64,000 bases of DNA from positions 29,336 through 93,335 of the forward strand of contig JAGXTF010000105.1 in NCBI GenBank assembly GCA_018333525.1, given 5' to 3'. The stretch's first letter is position 1; each line of letters begins with the position of its first letter. The notes beneath the pieces are model-generated. The model did not search any database and was not told the origin of the DNA. It was given only the letters and a program-made list of their open reading frames with translations. A program made the position numbers and the translations under genes. Positions 44,713 to 51,843 of the stretch are shown piece by piece. This DNA is from Bacteroidota bacterium (GTDB taxonomy: Bacteria > Bacteroidota > Bacteroidia > NS11-12g > UBA955).

Positions 44713-45447
44713 ATGACTGCTTATTCGACTATACTTGTTGATGACAATGAAGTGTCTATCAAAGTGCTTGAGTTAATGATTCACAAATTTACTCCTGAGA
44801 TAGATATTATTGGAAAATTTACCAACCCCGCAGAAGCATTGGTCGCTATTAGAGAAGATGTTCCCGATCTTATTTTCATGGATATTGAAATGCCGGGAAT
44901 GGATGGTTTTAAACTCAAGGAGTTGATAGATAAATCGGATTTGCGGGTGGTTTATGTTTCCGGCCATTCCCCGGGACTTATTCATGCATTGCGTGTGGGG
45001 GCCTTTGATTTTTTGCAAAAACCCGTGCAGGAAGTGGAGTTGATAGAATGTGTAAAGCGGTTTAAAGCAGCTATGTCCCAAACCTCTGAAGCCGGATCAA
45101 GAACTTCCGGAGAGGCTTATCCCGATAAAATTCTGGTGAATAAAGGAAATAAATCCATAGTAATAGAAGTAAAGGATATTATTTATATCCACGCCAGTGG
45201 GGCATATTCAGAAATAAATTATACCAATAACAGAAACATTGTTAGCAGCAAACCAATTGCATTTTATGCAGATTTATTGAATCCGGATCAGATGGTTCGC
45301 ACCCACAGAAGTTACCTGATTAATATCGATCATGTTGTTTCCATAGATAAATCCGGCAATTGGTGCAAAGTGCAGTTGACAGGTGGGGTAGAATTGGAAA
45401 TTGCCAAAGCGAATATTTCCAAATTGACGCAATATTTAAAAGGTTAA
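44713..45447 (+). CDS. LytTR-family response regulator
   Basis: 244 aa. The receiver domain has the acidic pair in ILVDDNEVS, the phospho-acceptor Asp in LIFMDIEMPGMDGF, and the Lys in FLQKPVQEVE. After a Ser/Glu linker the LytTR DNA-binding domain follows (IVIEVKDIIYIHASGAYSEI, MVRTHRSYLINIDHVVSID). It activates or represses transcription when phosphorylated. No LytS-type kinase is adjacent, so it is an orphan here. The next gene, a TIR protein on the same strand, starts 51 nt downstream and has its own -7 box. Confidence 0.93.
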   Translation: MTAYSTILVDDNEVSIKVLELMIHKFTPEIDIIGKFTNPAEALVAIREDVPDLIFMDIEMPGMDGFKLKELIDKSDLRVVYVSGHSPGLIHALRVGAFDFLQKPVQEVELIECVKRFKAAMSQTSEAGSRTSGEAYPDKILVNKGNKSIVIEVKDIIYIHASGAYSEINYTNNRNIVSSKPIAFYADLLNPDQMVRTHRSYLINIDHVVSIDKSGNWCKVQLTGGVELEIAKANISKLTQYLKG

Positions 45448-45479
45448 CAAAATTACCGCTATTCATTATGATTTCACAT

Positions 45480-45487
45480 TAAATTTG
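45480..45487 (+). promoter_or_regulatory. -7 box TAAATTTG before the TIR gene
   Basis: A perfect TAnnTTTG element 11 nt before the ATG at 45499. The bases between it and the ATG contain TAACGCTCT, the same word that makes up the repeat array after the gene. Confidence 0.55.
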
Positions 45488-45498
45488 TTTAACGCTCT

Positions 45499-46872
45499 AT
45501 GAAGGTATTTATCTCCCACTCCTGGAAAAACAAACTCCTGGCGACACGTATTGCGGACCATTTGAGAATTGCTTCGCATGATGTTTGGCTGGATGAGGGC
45601 AAATTATCAGCACCCGGAAATATACAGGATATGAAGGATGAACTTATTGGTTCCATGGACGCTTTGGTATTATTGTGGAATCTGGAAGCATCGGAATCCG
45701 GAAGTGTTGCTGCCGAACTCTATACCGCATCCCGCCTCAAAAAATTAATAATACCCTGTAAATTGGATGAAACACCTCTGGATGCTTTTCCGGAAGTTAA
45801 AAAACTGAAAGGTATTTTTATGGATGATCCCGGAACCGGCATCCAATTGTTGTCATTGGCATTGTCTAATTACGAAAATCAATACCAGAATTTACCTCCT
45901 GAAACCAGAATAAAAGCTGTAAATGTTTTTTTAGGAGAAATACAGTTCGCGGAATTTCAACAACGAGCCAAAGAAAATACACCTCCGGAAAATTTGCATC
46001 CAAAAAAATCCCTGATTTCTACTGTTGGGGAGAATGAAAAAGATGCATATGATAAACTGAATAATCTCTATGCCAGAGGATTGGAAGTGCAACAATTTTT
46101 GCGTGCAAAGATGAAAGAGTTGGAACAAGGAATTCACAGGCAGGAGTTGTGTCGGCAGGTTTTGCATGATTTGGAAAATTTCCCTGAAAATGATAACGGT
46201 ATCATGCAAAAATTCATTTCCAACGTACGAGAAATTTGCAATAGTTTTTCAGATAATGAACAGTTAGTCGTAATAGAAAAATTCCGTTTGGAAATGCAGA
46301 TGAAACTGGAAGAGGCACATTCTTTTCTAAAGCGCACTACTGGTTGGTTGCTCGGAGATGCTTTCGAACCTTTACTGAAGAAAATGGAATATTTTTATCT
46401 CAGTGCTGCTGATAATTTGGAGTGGTTTTGTAAGTATGGTGAAGAAACGGAAGACGATGATCCCGTGAATGCGGTTTGCGCTGATTTATTGCGCTATATA
46501 CAAACACCCGGCGGCGTAATTCACAACAACCAGTTTGCAATAATTGGATATACCGATGATGTCTATTTCATCCATAAATTAATTTCCTGTTTGCAACTGG
46601 AAAACATGCTGCCGGCTAACGATGAAAAAATGGATTGGAAAACCATAGATGAGGGCATGGCCGTGGCTTTTAATCTGATCAATCCGGTTCTTAAAGACCA
46701 TATGATTCAGGAAGTACAGAAATATTATGAAAGTTTCCTGGAGCATATAAAACAATCTGAAATTCAGAAACAATCTTCGCCTTTGGAATTGGCCCGTCAA
46801 CTACTGTGGCGTGCAAAAATAGTAGGCTTGCAAAACGACATAGATTATATGTCCGGACATAATTATCCGTAA
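45499..46872 (+). CDS. TIR-domain protein with DUF1232-like C-terminal segment
   Basis: 457 aa, cytosolic. Residues 1-130 form a bacterial TIR domain: MKVFISHSWKNKLLATRIAD (first strand and box 1), DVWLDEGKLSAPGN (BB loop region) and SESGSVAAELYTASRLKK, where Glu73 sits at the place of the catalytic Glu of NAD-cleaving TIRs. The remainder is helical, with a possible coiled coil near residues 175-215. Near residue 340-360, FAIIGYTDDVYFIHKLI resembles the GYxDD core of DUF1232. TIR enzymes with effector or sensor tails act in anti-phage and stress responses; here no known partner gene (Thoeris, CBASS, Argonaute) is adjacent. Its role is therefore open. Confidence 0.8.
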   Translation: MKVFISHSWKNKLLATRIADHLRIASHDVWLDEGKLSAPGNIQDMKDELIGSMDALVLLWNLEASESGSVAAELYTASRLKKLIIPCKLDETPLDAFPEVKKLKGIFMDDPGTGIQLLSLALSNYENQYQNLPPETRIKAVNVFLGEIQFAEFQQRAKENTPPENLHPKKSLISTVGENEKDAYDKLNNLYARGLEVQQFLRAKMKELEQGIHRQELCRQVLHDLENFPENDNGIMQKFISNVREICNSFSDNEQLVVIEKFRLEMQMKLEEAHSFLKRTTGWLLGDAFEPLLKKMEYFYLSAADNLEWFCKYGEETEDDDPVNAVCADLLRYIQTPGGVIHNNQFAIIGYTDDVYFIHKLISCLQLENMLPANDEKMDWKTIDEGMAVAFNLINPVLKDHMIQEVQKYYESFLEHIKQSEIQKQSSPLELARQLLWRAKIVGLQNDIDYMSGHNYP

Positions 46873-46883
46873 TTAGCGCATAT

Positions 46884-46919
46884 AGAGCGTTAGCGAGATT
46901 AGCGCGAGGAGAGCGTTAG
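46884..46919 (-). repeat. Two inverted copies of the CTAACGCTCT word
   Basis: AGAGCGTTAG occurs at 46884-46893 and 46910-46919, directly after the TIR stop. It is the reverse complement of the unit that is repeated at 47212-47310. Confidence 0.75.
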
Positions 46920-47016
46920 ATACGCATTTCGCAACCAGGTGCCGAATTACAATTTGTAGTTCATTATGAGTATTCGTCTTCAAATTAAACGCAACATTAC
47001 CATGTGCATTTTGCAG

Positions 47017-47036
47017 GCGCTTCCTGCGGGAAGCGC
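47017..47036. repeat. GC-rich hairpin
   Basis: A perfect 8-bp stem, GCGCTTCC with GGAAGCGC, loop TGCG, followed by ATTTTAATAATTT. It may terminate transcripts from the TIR gene, but the T-run is interrupted. Confidence 0.5.
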
Positions 47037-47074
47037 ATTTTAATAATTTACAAAATGTGCCGAATAAAATAAAA

Positions 47075-47161
47075 ATTAAAGTGATAAGTATATAATTGGT
47101 AAAGAATTTAAGTGAAGAAGTGAAAAAGAATTTAAGTGATAAAGTATTAAAGTGATAAGTA
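47075..47161. repeat. AT-rich direct repeats
   Basis: The 16-mer ATTAAAGTGATAAGTA occurs at 47075-47090 and again at 47146-47161. Degenerate copies (AATTTAAGTGAAGAAGTGA near 47105 and AATTTAAGTGATAAAGT near 47129) fill the space between. Confidence 0.7.
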
Positions 47162-47211
47162 TTAAAAAATAAAATCAATTACCAATCCTGTAAATTTTCA
47201 ATTACTCACCC

Positions 47212-47313
47212 CTCTAACGCCCTAACGCTCTAACGCTCTAATTCTCTAACGCTCTAATGCTCTAACGCTCTAATGCTCTAACGCTCTATTCCCGCTAACG
47301 CTCTAACCCTCTA
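47212..47313. repeat. 8-bp tandem array CTCTAACG
   Basis: About a dozen units of CTCTAACG with variants CTCTAATG and CTCTAATT, in alternating order in the middle. The array ends inside the pyk stop codon (CTA at 47311-47313, TAG on the coding strand). Confidence 0.85.
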
Positions 47314-48741
47314 CTCCACCACCGAAACCTTAATCGTATTCGTCCTCTGTTTTTTATGAATAGGCATGGATGCGCAATGAATCACATAATCTCTTTCTCT
47401 CACAATTCCATCTTGTTTCAAAACCTCCAAAACATCCTCAAAAGTTTTATCTGTAGTTTCAAATTTGTTATAGAAATAGCCGCGAACGCCCCATACCAGG
47501 CTTAATGCAAACAACAAAGTTTTGTTATCCGTAAAAATGAAAATACTGCTTTCAGGTCTGTAACTGGCAACCCGAAAACCAGTGAATCCCGATTTTGTCA
47601 TCGCCACAATGGCGCGTGCTTTCAGGTGATCGCTGATGCGAACTGCGGTAAAACATATTTCATCGCTTGCAAATGATGGCGAACTGTGATGCGGTTTTTT
47701 CCCTTTGTAATAAACCCTGCGGTCTTCTTCAACGTCATGAATGATTTTACTCATGGTTTCCACCACTTTTACAGGGTATTTGCCTATCGATGTTTCGGCA
47801 CTCAGCATCACGGCGTCTGCACCGTCCAAAACTGCGTTTGCAACATCATTTATTTCTGCGCGGGTAGGCATACTGTCCGTAATCATACTCTCCATCATTT
47901 GGGTAGCAATAATTACAGGTTTTGCAGATCCTATACATTTTTCAACCACAGACTTTTGTATCAAAGGAACTTTTTGCAAAGGAACTTCCACACCCAAATC
48001 TCCGCGGGCAACCATGATGGCATCAGAAACCCGAATTATATCATCAATATGTTTTACAGCTTCCGGTTTTTCAATCTTTGCAATCACCCGTATCTCTTTT
48101 CCACTCGCAGCAATTCTCTTTTTTAAATCAATAATATCTTCCGGCTGGCGCACAAAAGAAAGTGCAATCCATTCCACGTGATGTTTAATGGCAAATTCCA
48201 AATCGTGTATGTCTTTTTCGGTAAGACTCGGAACTGTTAATCTGGTATCGGGTAAATTAAATCCCTTGTTGGATGATAATGGGCCACCTGCAACTATATG
48301 TGCGCGAAGTGTGGTGGAATTCAATATTTCCAGAATTCTCAATTCCACTTTGCCATCATTTAATAATATGCGTTCGTTGATTTTTGCATCTCTTGCCAGG
48401 TTTTCATAACTCACACTCAACTGATCTGTGGTGCTTACGACAGACGTTGTGGTTACCAGAATATCTTTACCATCTTCCAGAATTATTTCACCTTCCACTT
48501 GTCCAATGCGCAGTTTGGGACCTTGCAAATCCATTAATATTCCTACAGCCTTGCTATTTTCCTCATTGATTTCGCGAATATTTTTGAGGGTTTGCAAATG
48601 TATTTCATGTGTACCGTGAGAGAAATTCAGTCTGCAAACATCCACCCCTGCGTGAATTAAACGCCTCAGCATTTCTTTATCACTCGTGGCCGGACCAATG
48701 GTTGCCACAATTTTGGTTTTATTAAATGCAGGACTATGCAT
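47311..48741 (-). CDS. pyk: Pyruvate kinase
   Basis: 476 aa, usual length. It converts phosphoenolpyruvate and ADP to pyruvate and ATP. Marks: KTKIVATIGPATSDKEMLRR at the start, CRLNFSHGTHEIH, GILMDLQGPKLRIG, VIAKIEKPEAVKHIDDII (catalytic Lys), MVARGDLGVEVPLQKVP (metal-binding Glu region) and ATQMMESM. The C-terminal domain ends in NTIKVSVVE. It follows the IPExxxVDY-like gene after 11 nt. The stop codon is part of an 8-bp repeat array. Confidence 0.97.
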   Translation of the reverse strand: MHSPAFNKTKIVATIGPATSDKEMLRRLIHAGVDVCRLNFSHGTHEIHLQTLKNIREINEENSKAVGILMDLQGPKLRIGQVEGEIILEDGKDILVTTTSVVSTTDQLSVSYENLARDAKINERILLNDGKVELRILEILNSTTLRAHIVAGGPLSSNKGFNLPDTRLTVPSLTEKDIHDLEFAIKHHVEWIALSFVRQPEDIIDLKKRIAASGKEIRVIAKIEKPEAVKHIDDIIRVSDAIMVARGDLGVEVPLQKVPLIQKSVVEKCIGSAKPVIIATQMMESMITDSMPTRAEINDVANAVLDGADAVMLSAETSIGKYPVKVVETMSKIIHDVEEDRRVYYKGKKPHHSSPSFASDEICFTAVRISDHLKARAIVAMTKSGFTGFRVASYRPESSIFIFTDNKTLLFALSLVWGVRGYFYNKFETTDKTFEDVLEVLKQDGIVRERDYVIHCASMPIHKKQRTNTIKVSVVE

Positions 48742-48752
48742 GGGTCGCGATA

Positions 48753-49223
48753 TTAATCATTGTATTTTTCTTCATTGTTATTATTCCTGTCATTGGATTC
48801 CAGCCAAAGCAGCCAATTCATTTTTTGAATTTGTTTATCATCTACAAAATAAGCAAGAGAAATAAGGTTTTTCGTTTTTAGCCAATCCATCCATTGCTGC
48901 ATTTGCAATTCTGCTGTTTCACCTTTTCCTACCAAAATAAAATCCGGTCTGGGTTTTTTGGTAAATAAAAAAGAGTTCATTCCCTGGTTTGCTACCAGCC
49001 AATAAACAACTTCGGCATCGCTATGGTTATAAACGAAACAATGGTGTTCCGATCCATTTCCTGCTTCATCACTATTTAAAAGCACATCGTTTCTCCAAAA
49101 TTCCAGATCCAAAAAATGATTTAGGTTCCATGCGAGTTGATGCAATTCCAGTTGGCCGTGAATAAATGCACAATAAAAATCGGAGGGATAAATTGGAAAG
49201 TGTTGCAGATCGTGCTTTGGCAT
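48753..49223 (-). CDS. IPExxxVDY-like family protein
   Basis: 156 aa, cytosolic. The assignment rests on length, position and overall pattern more than on a perfect motif. It lies between pyk and divergent acpP-fabF-rnc, which is the common Bacteroidota location of the IPExxxVDY family. It has the typical '[15 protein letters not shown]' start and the C-terminal '[21 protein letters not shown]' segment, although the IPExxxVDY words themselves are degenerate. The tail is Asn/Glu-rich. The function is unknown. A perfect TAAATTTG box (minus strand 49241-49234) lies 10 nt before the ATG. Confidence 0.65.
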   Translation of the reverse strand: MPKHDLQHFPIYPSDFYCAFIHGQLELHQLAWNLNHFLDLEFWRNDVLLNSDEAGNGSEHHCFVYNHSDAEVVYWLVANQGMNSFLFTKKPRPDFILVGKGETAELQMQQWMDWLKTKNLISLAYFVDDKQIQKMNWLLWLESNDRNNNNEEKYND

Positions 49224-49307
49224 GAATTCGTTGCAAATTTACAAATCGCTTTTATGGATTATAAAAAAAGATGTTTATTTGCACCCGCAAATCAAATACT
49301 ACTTAAC

Positions 49308-49544
49308 ATGTCAGAAATTGCAGAAAAAGTAAAGGCTATCATCGTTGACAAACTTGGCGTTGAAGAGTCAGAAGTAACTACAGAAGCCAGCTTCACGAAT
49401 GATCTTGGAGCTGATTCTCTGGATACAGTTGAACTTATTATGGAATTCGAAAAAGAATTCGACATCAGCATTCCGGATGATCAGGCTGAAAAAATTCAGA
49501 CTGTTGGAGAGGCTGTGCGTTACATCGAAGGAAACAAAAAGTAA
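49308..49544 (+). CDS. acpP: Acyl carrier protein
   Basis: 78 aa from ATG 49308, the standard size. It carries fatty acyl chains on a phosphopantetheine attached to Ser37 in [16 protein letters not shown]. The protein is strongly acidic, as expected. It is followed by fabF after 3 nt and rnc, the usual Bacteroidota order, and the three are probably one operon. A longer frame upstream is rejected because it has no ACP-like sequence. Confidence 0.97.
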   Translation: MSEIAEKVKAIIVDKLGVEESEVTTEASFTNDLGADSLDTVELIMEFEKEFDISIPDDQAEKIQTVGEAVRYIEGNKK

Positions 49545-49547
49545 TTC

Positions 49548-50801
49548 ATGCAGCTCCGCAGGGTTGTTGTAACCGGTCTGGGAGCGCTTACCCCTATAGG
49601 AAATACGGTTTCCGAGTATTGGGAGAGCCTGATTGCCGGCAAAAGCGGCGCAGGCTTGGTAACGCGTTTCGACACTACCAATTTTAAGGTGAAATTCGCA
49701 TGCGAAGTGAAAAACTTCGACATCACCAATTTTATGGACCGCAAAGAGGCCCGTAAAATGGATGCGTTTACCCACTTTGCAATGGTTTGTGCAGATGAGG
49801 CCATACACGATTGCGGAATTTTAGAACAATCCCATAACCCCGACCGCATCGGGGTAATCTGGGGCTCTGGAATTGGCGGCCTCACTACTTTCAATCAGGA
49901 AGTAACTGATTTCGCCAAAGGCGATGGCACTCCGCGTTATTCGCCTTTTTTTATTCCTAAAATGATTATTGATATCGCTTCCGGCCATATCAGTATTAAA
50001 CACGGTTTCCGTGGTCCAAACTATGCTACCGTTTCTGCTTGTGCTACATCCACGCACTCCATTATTGACGCTTTTAACCTGATTCGATTGGGTAAAGCTG
50101 ATATTATTGTTACCGGTGGTTCCGAAGCTTGCGTAAACGAACCCGCCATGGGTGGTTTTGCAAATATGAAGGCCCTGAGCGAGCGCAACGATGATTACCT
50201 CACCGCTTCTCGTCCTTTTGATAAGGATCGCGATGGTTTTGTACTCGGAGAAGGCGGTGCTGCGCTGATTCTGGAAGATTTGGAACATGCTAAAGCGCGT
50301 GGTGCTAAAATCTATGCAGAATTAGTAGGCGGTGGCATGACTGCTGATGCTTACCACATCACTGCACCGCATCCTGAAGGCTTAGGTGCGAGAAATGTGA
50401 TGAAGGTGGCTTTGGAAGACGCTGAAATGGATGTTAGCGATATTGATTATATCAATGTTCATGGCACCAGTACTCCTTTGGGAGATATTGCAGAAACACT
50501 CGCAATCAAAGGTGTATTTGGTGAACACGCTTACAACCTCAATATCAGCAGCACCAAGAGCATGACCGGCCATTTATTGGGCGGTGCAGGAGCTATTGAA
50601 GCCATTGCAGGTATTATGGCTGTAAGAACAGGAATTGTTCCTCCTACCATAAACCATTTTACCGATGACCCGGGAATTGATCCGAAACTCAATTTAACCT
50701 TTAATACCGCACAAAAGCGCGATGTGAGGGCTGTGTTGAGCAATACCTTTGGATTCGGTGGTCACAACGCTTCTGTGATTTTTAAACGTTACGAAGCTTA
50801 A
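49548..50801 (+). CDS. fabF: Beta-ketoacyl-ACP synthase II
   Basis: 417 aa. It condenses malonyl-ACP with acyl-ACP in fatty acid elongation (EC 2.3.1.179). The catalytic Cys is in YATVSACATSTHSI. The two active-site His are in INVHGTSTPLGD and KSMTGHLLGGAGAIEA, and the C-terminus has NTFGFGGHNASVIF. The N-terminus RRVVVTGLGALTPIGNTV supports the ATG at 49548. Confidence 0.97.
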   Translation: MQLRRVVVTGLGALTPIGNTVSEYWESLIAGKSGAGLVTRFDTTNFKVKFACEVKNFDITNFMDRKEARKMDAFTHFAMVCADEAIHDCGILEQSHNPDRIGVIWGSGIGGLTTFNQEVTDFAKGDGTPRYSPFFIPKMIIDIASGHISIKHGFRGPNYATVSACATSTHSIIDAFNLIRLGKADIIVTGGSEACVNEPAMGGFANMKALSERNDDYLTASRPFDKDRDGFVLGEGGAALILEDLEHAKARGAKIYAELVGGGMTADAYHITAPHPEGLGARNVMKVALEDAEMDVSDIDYINVHGTSTPLGDIAETLAIKGVFGEHAYNLNISSTKSMTGHLLGGAGAIEAIAGIMAVRTGIVPPTINHFTDDPGIDPKLNLTFNTAQKRDVRAVLSNTFGFGGHNASVIFKRYEA

Positions 50802-50816
50802 TTACACGCCTTTCGC

Positions 50817-51527
50817 TTGATATTCAGAAGCAAAAAAGGCCTCCCAGAAAATATTTACCGAATTACCGGTATTCGTCCCGGCAGAATTGCTATTTACCGC
50901 GAAGCCCTGCGCCACAGCTCAGTAAATGACCTGGAAGCAGTAAATGTAAATAATGTAGATAACGAACGTTTGGAATTTCTGGGCGATGCCATTTTGGATG
51001 CAGTTATCGCCGAATTTCTATTTTTGAAATATCCCAAACAAAGAGAAGGGTTCCTCACAGAAATGCGCACCAGAATTGTGAACCGCGATCAGATGTCTTA
51101 TTTGTCTGAACGGTTGGGTTTGGTGCAGTTGATGGATATAAAACCTGAATTGTTCAAGAATAATGTGGCAATAAAAACCATTGGCAGCAATGCGTTGGAG
51201 GCATTAATAGGAGCAATATATCTGGATAAAGGCTATAAGGTGGCTCGTAAATTTATTTCGCGCAGATTGATTGGCCAATATCTGGATTTGGACAAGTTGA
51301 TGAACACAACGGTGAGTTACAAAGCCTCACTTCTAAAATGGGCACAGCAAAACCGCAGAAAAATTACCTGGGAACACGAAACCAAAATTGAAGAAAGGGG
51401 TGAGGTACATGTGCTTTCCCTTCTTATGGATGGCGATATTTATGTTACCGACAGCAACCGGAGCCGTAAAAAAGCTGAGGAGTTGTGTTGTGAAAAGGCC
51501 TGCAGGATGCTTGGGATAGCGGGGTAG
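50817..51527 (+). CDS. rnc: Ribonuclease III
   Basis: 236 aa. It cleaves double-stranded RNA in rRNA and mRNA processing. The catalytic domain has ALRHSSVND, the signature NERLEFLGDAILDAVIAEFL and the metal ligands in EALIGAIYLDKGY. A dsRNA-binding domain follows (YKASLLKWAQQNRRKITWE, SRKKAEELCCEKA). The start codon is TTG at 50817: an in-frame stop lies at the fabF end (50799), and no ATG occurs before the catalytic domain. It is 15 nt after fabF. Confidence 0.94.
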   Translation: MIFRSKKGLPENIYRITGIRPGRIAIYREALRHSSVNDLEAVNVNNVDNERLEFLGDAILDAVIAEFLFLKYPKQREGFLTEMRTRIVNRDQMSYLSERLGLVQLMDIKPELFKNNVAIKTIGSNALEALIGAIYLDKGYKVARKFISRRLIGQYLDLDKLMNTTVSYKASLLKWAQQNRRKITWEHETKIEERGEVHVLSLLMDGDIYVTDSNRSRKKAEELCCEKACRMLGIAG

Positions 51528-51843
51528 GTTTTTACCATAAAGTCATTACCACAAAGACACAAAAGTTTTTTTACAAACTCATTTTAGGGTTGTATCTCTA
51601 GCAGGGATTCATTCTCAATTTTTGCTTTTAAAAGGACACAAAGTTTCTCACTTTATTATTTTTTTCTCATTACAAGCTGGTATTCAACACAAAGACACCA
51701 GGAACCACAAAGACACAATGAATTCGCGGCAATTTGAAATTGCGGTTAATTCTCAGATTAAATAGTTTTTGAATTTTGCTTTTGTATTTGTATTCCTTAG
51801 TGTCTTCGTGCCTTCCTTGTGAGGAGCATTAGCTCCCTTGTGG
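51528..51843. repeat. Intergenic region with ACCACAAAGACAC repeats
   Basis: 316 nt, no gene. The 15-mer ACCACAAAGACACAA occurs at 51548-51562 and 51704-51718, with a partial copy at 51687-51700. Related words on the opposite strand (GTGTCTTCGTGCC near 51799, CTTGTGGT near 51838) and a GGAGC-ATTA-GCTCC hairpin (51823-51836) lie at the right end. Similar ACCAC/CACGGAG words reappear at the last bases of the window. Confidence 0.7.

Larger units (their letters stand above)
46873..47310. other. Repeat-rich non-coding region between TIR gene and pyk
   Basis: 438 nt without a credible gene. A minus-strand frame (46873-47178) is low in complexity and rejected. It holds, from left to right, two inverted AGAGCGTTAG words, a GC-rich hairpin, a set of AT-rich direct repeats and an 8-bp tandem array that runs into the pyk stop codon. 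Confidence 0.7.

Noticed and set aside
45499..46872. Thoeris, CBASS or short-Argonaute TIR system
   Set aside because: No thsA, cyclase, or Argonaute gene lies next to the TIR gene.
46873..47178. Minus-strand frame after the TIR gene
   Set aside because: It runs through repeats and a hairpin and has low-complexity Phe/Leu-rich translation without motifs.
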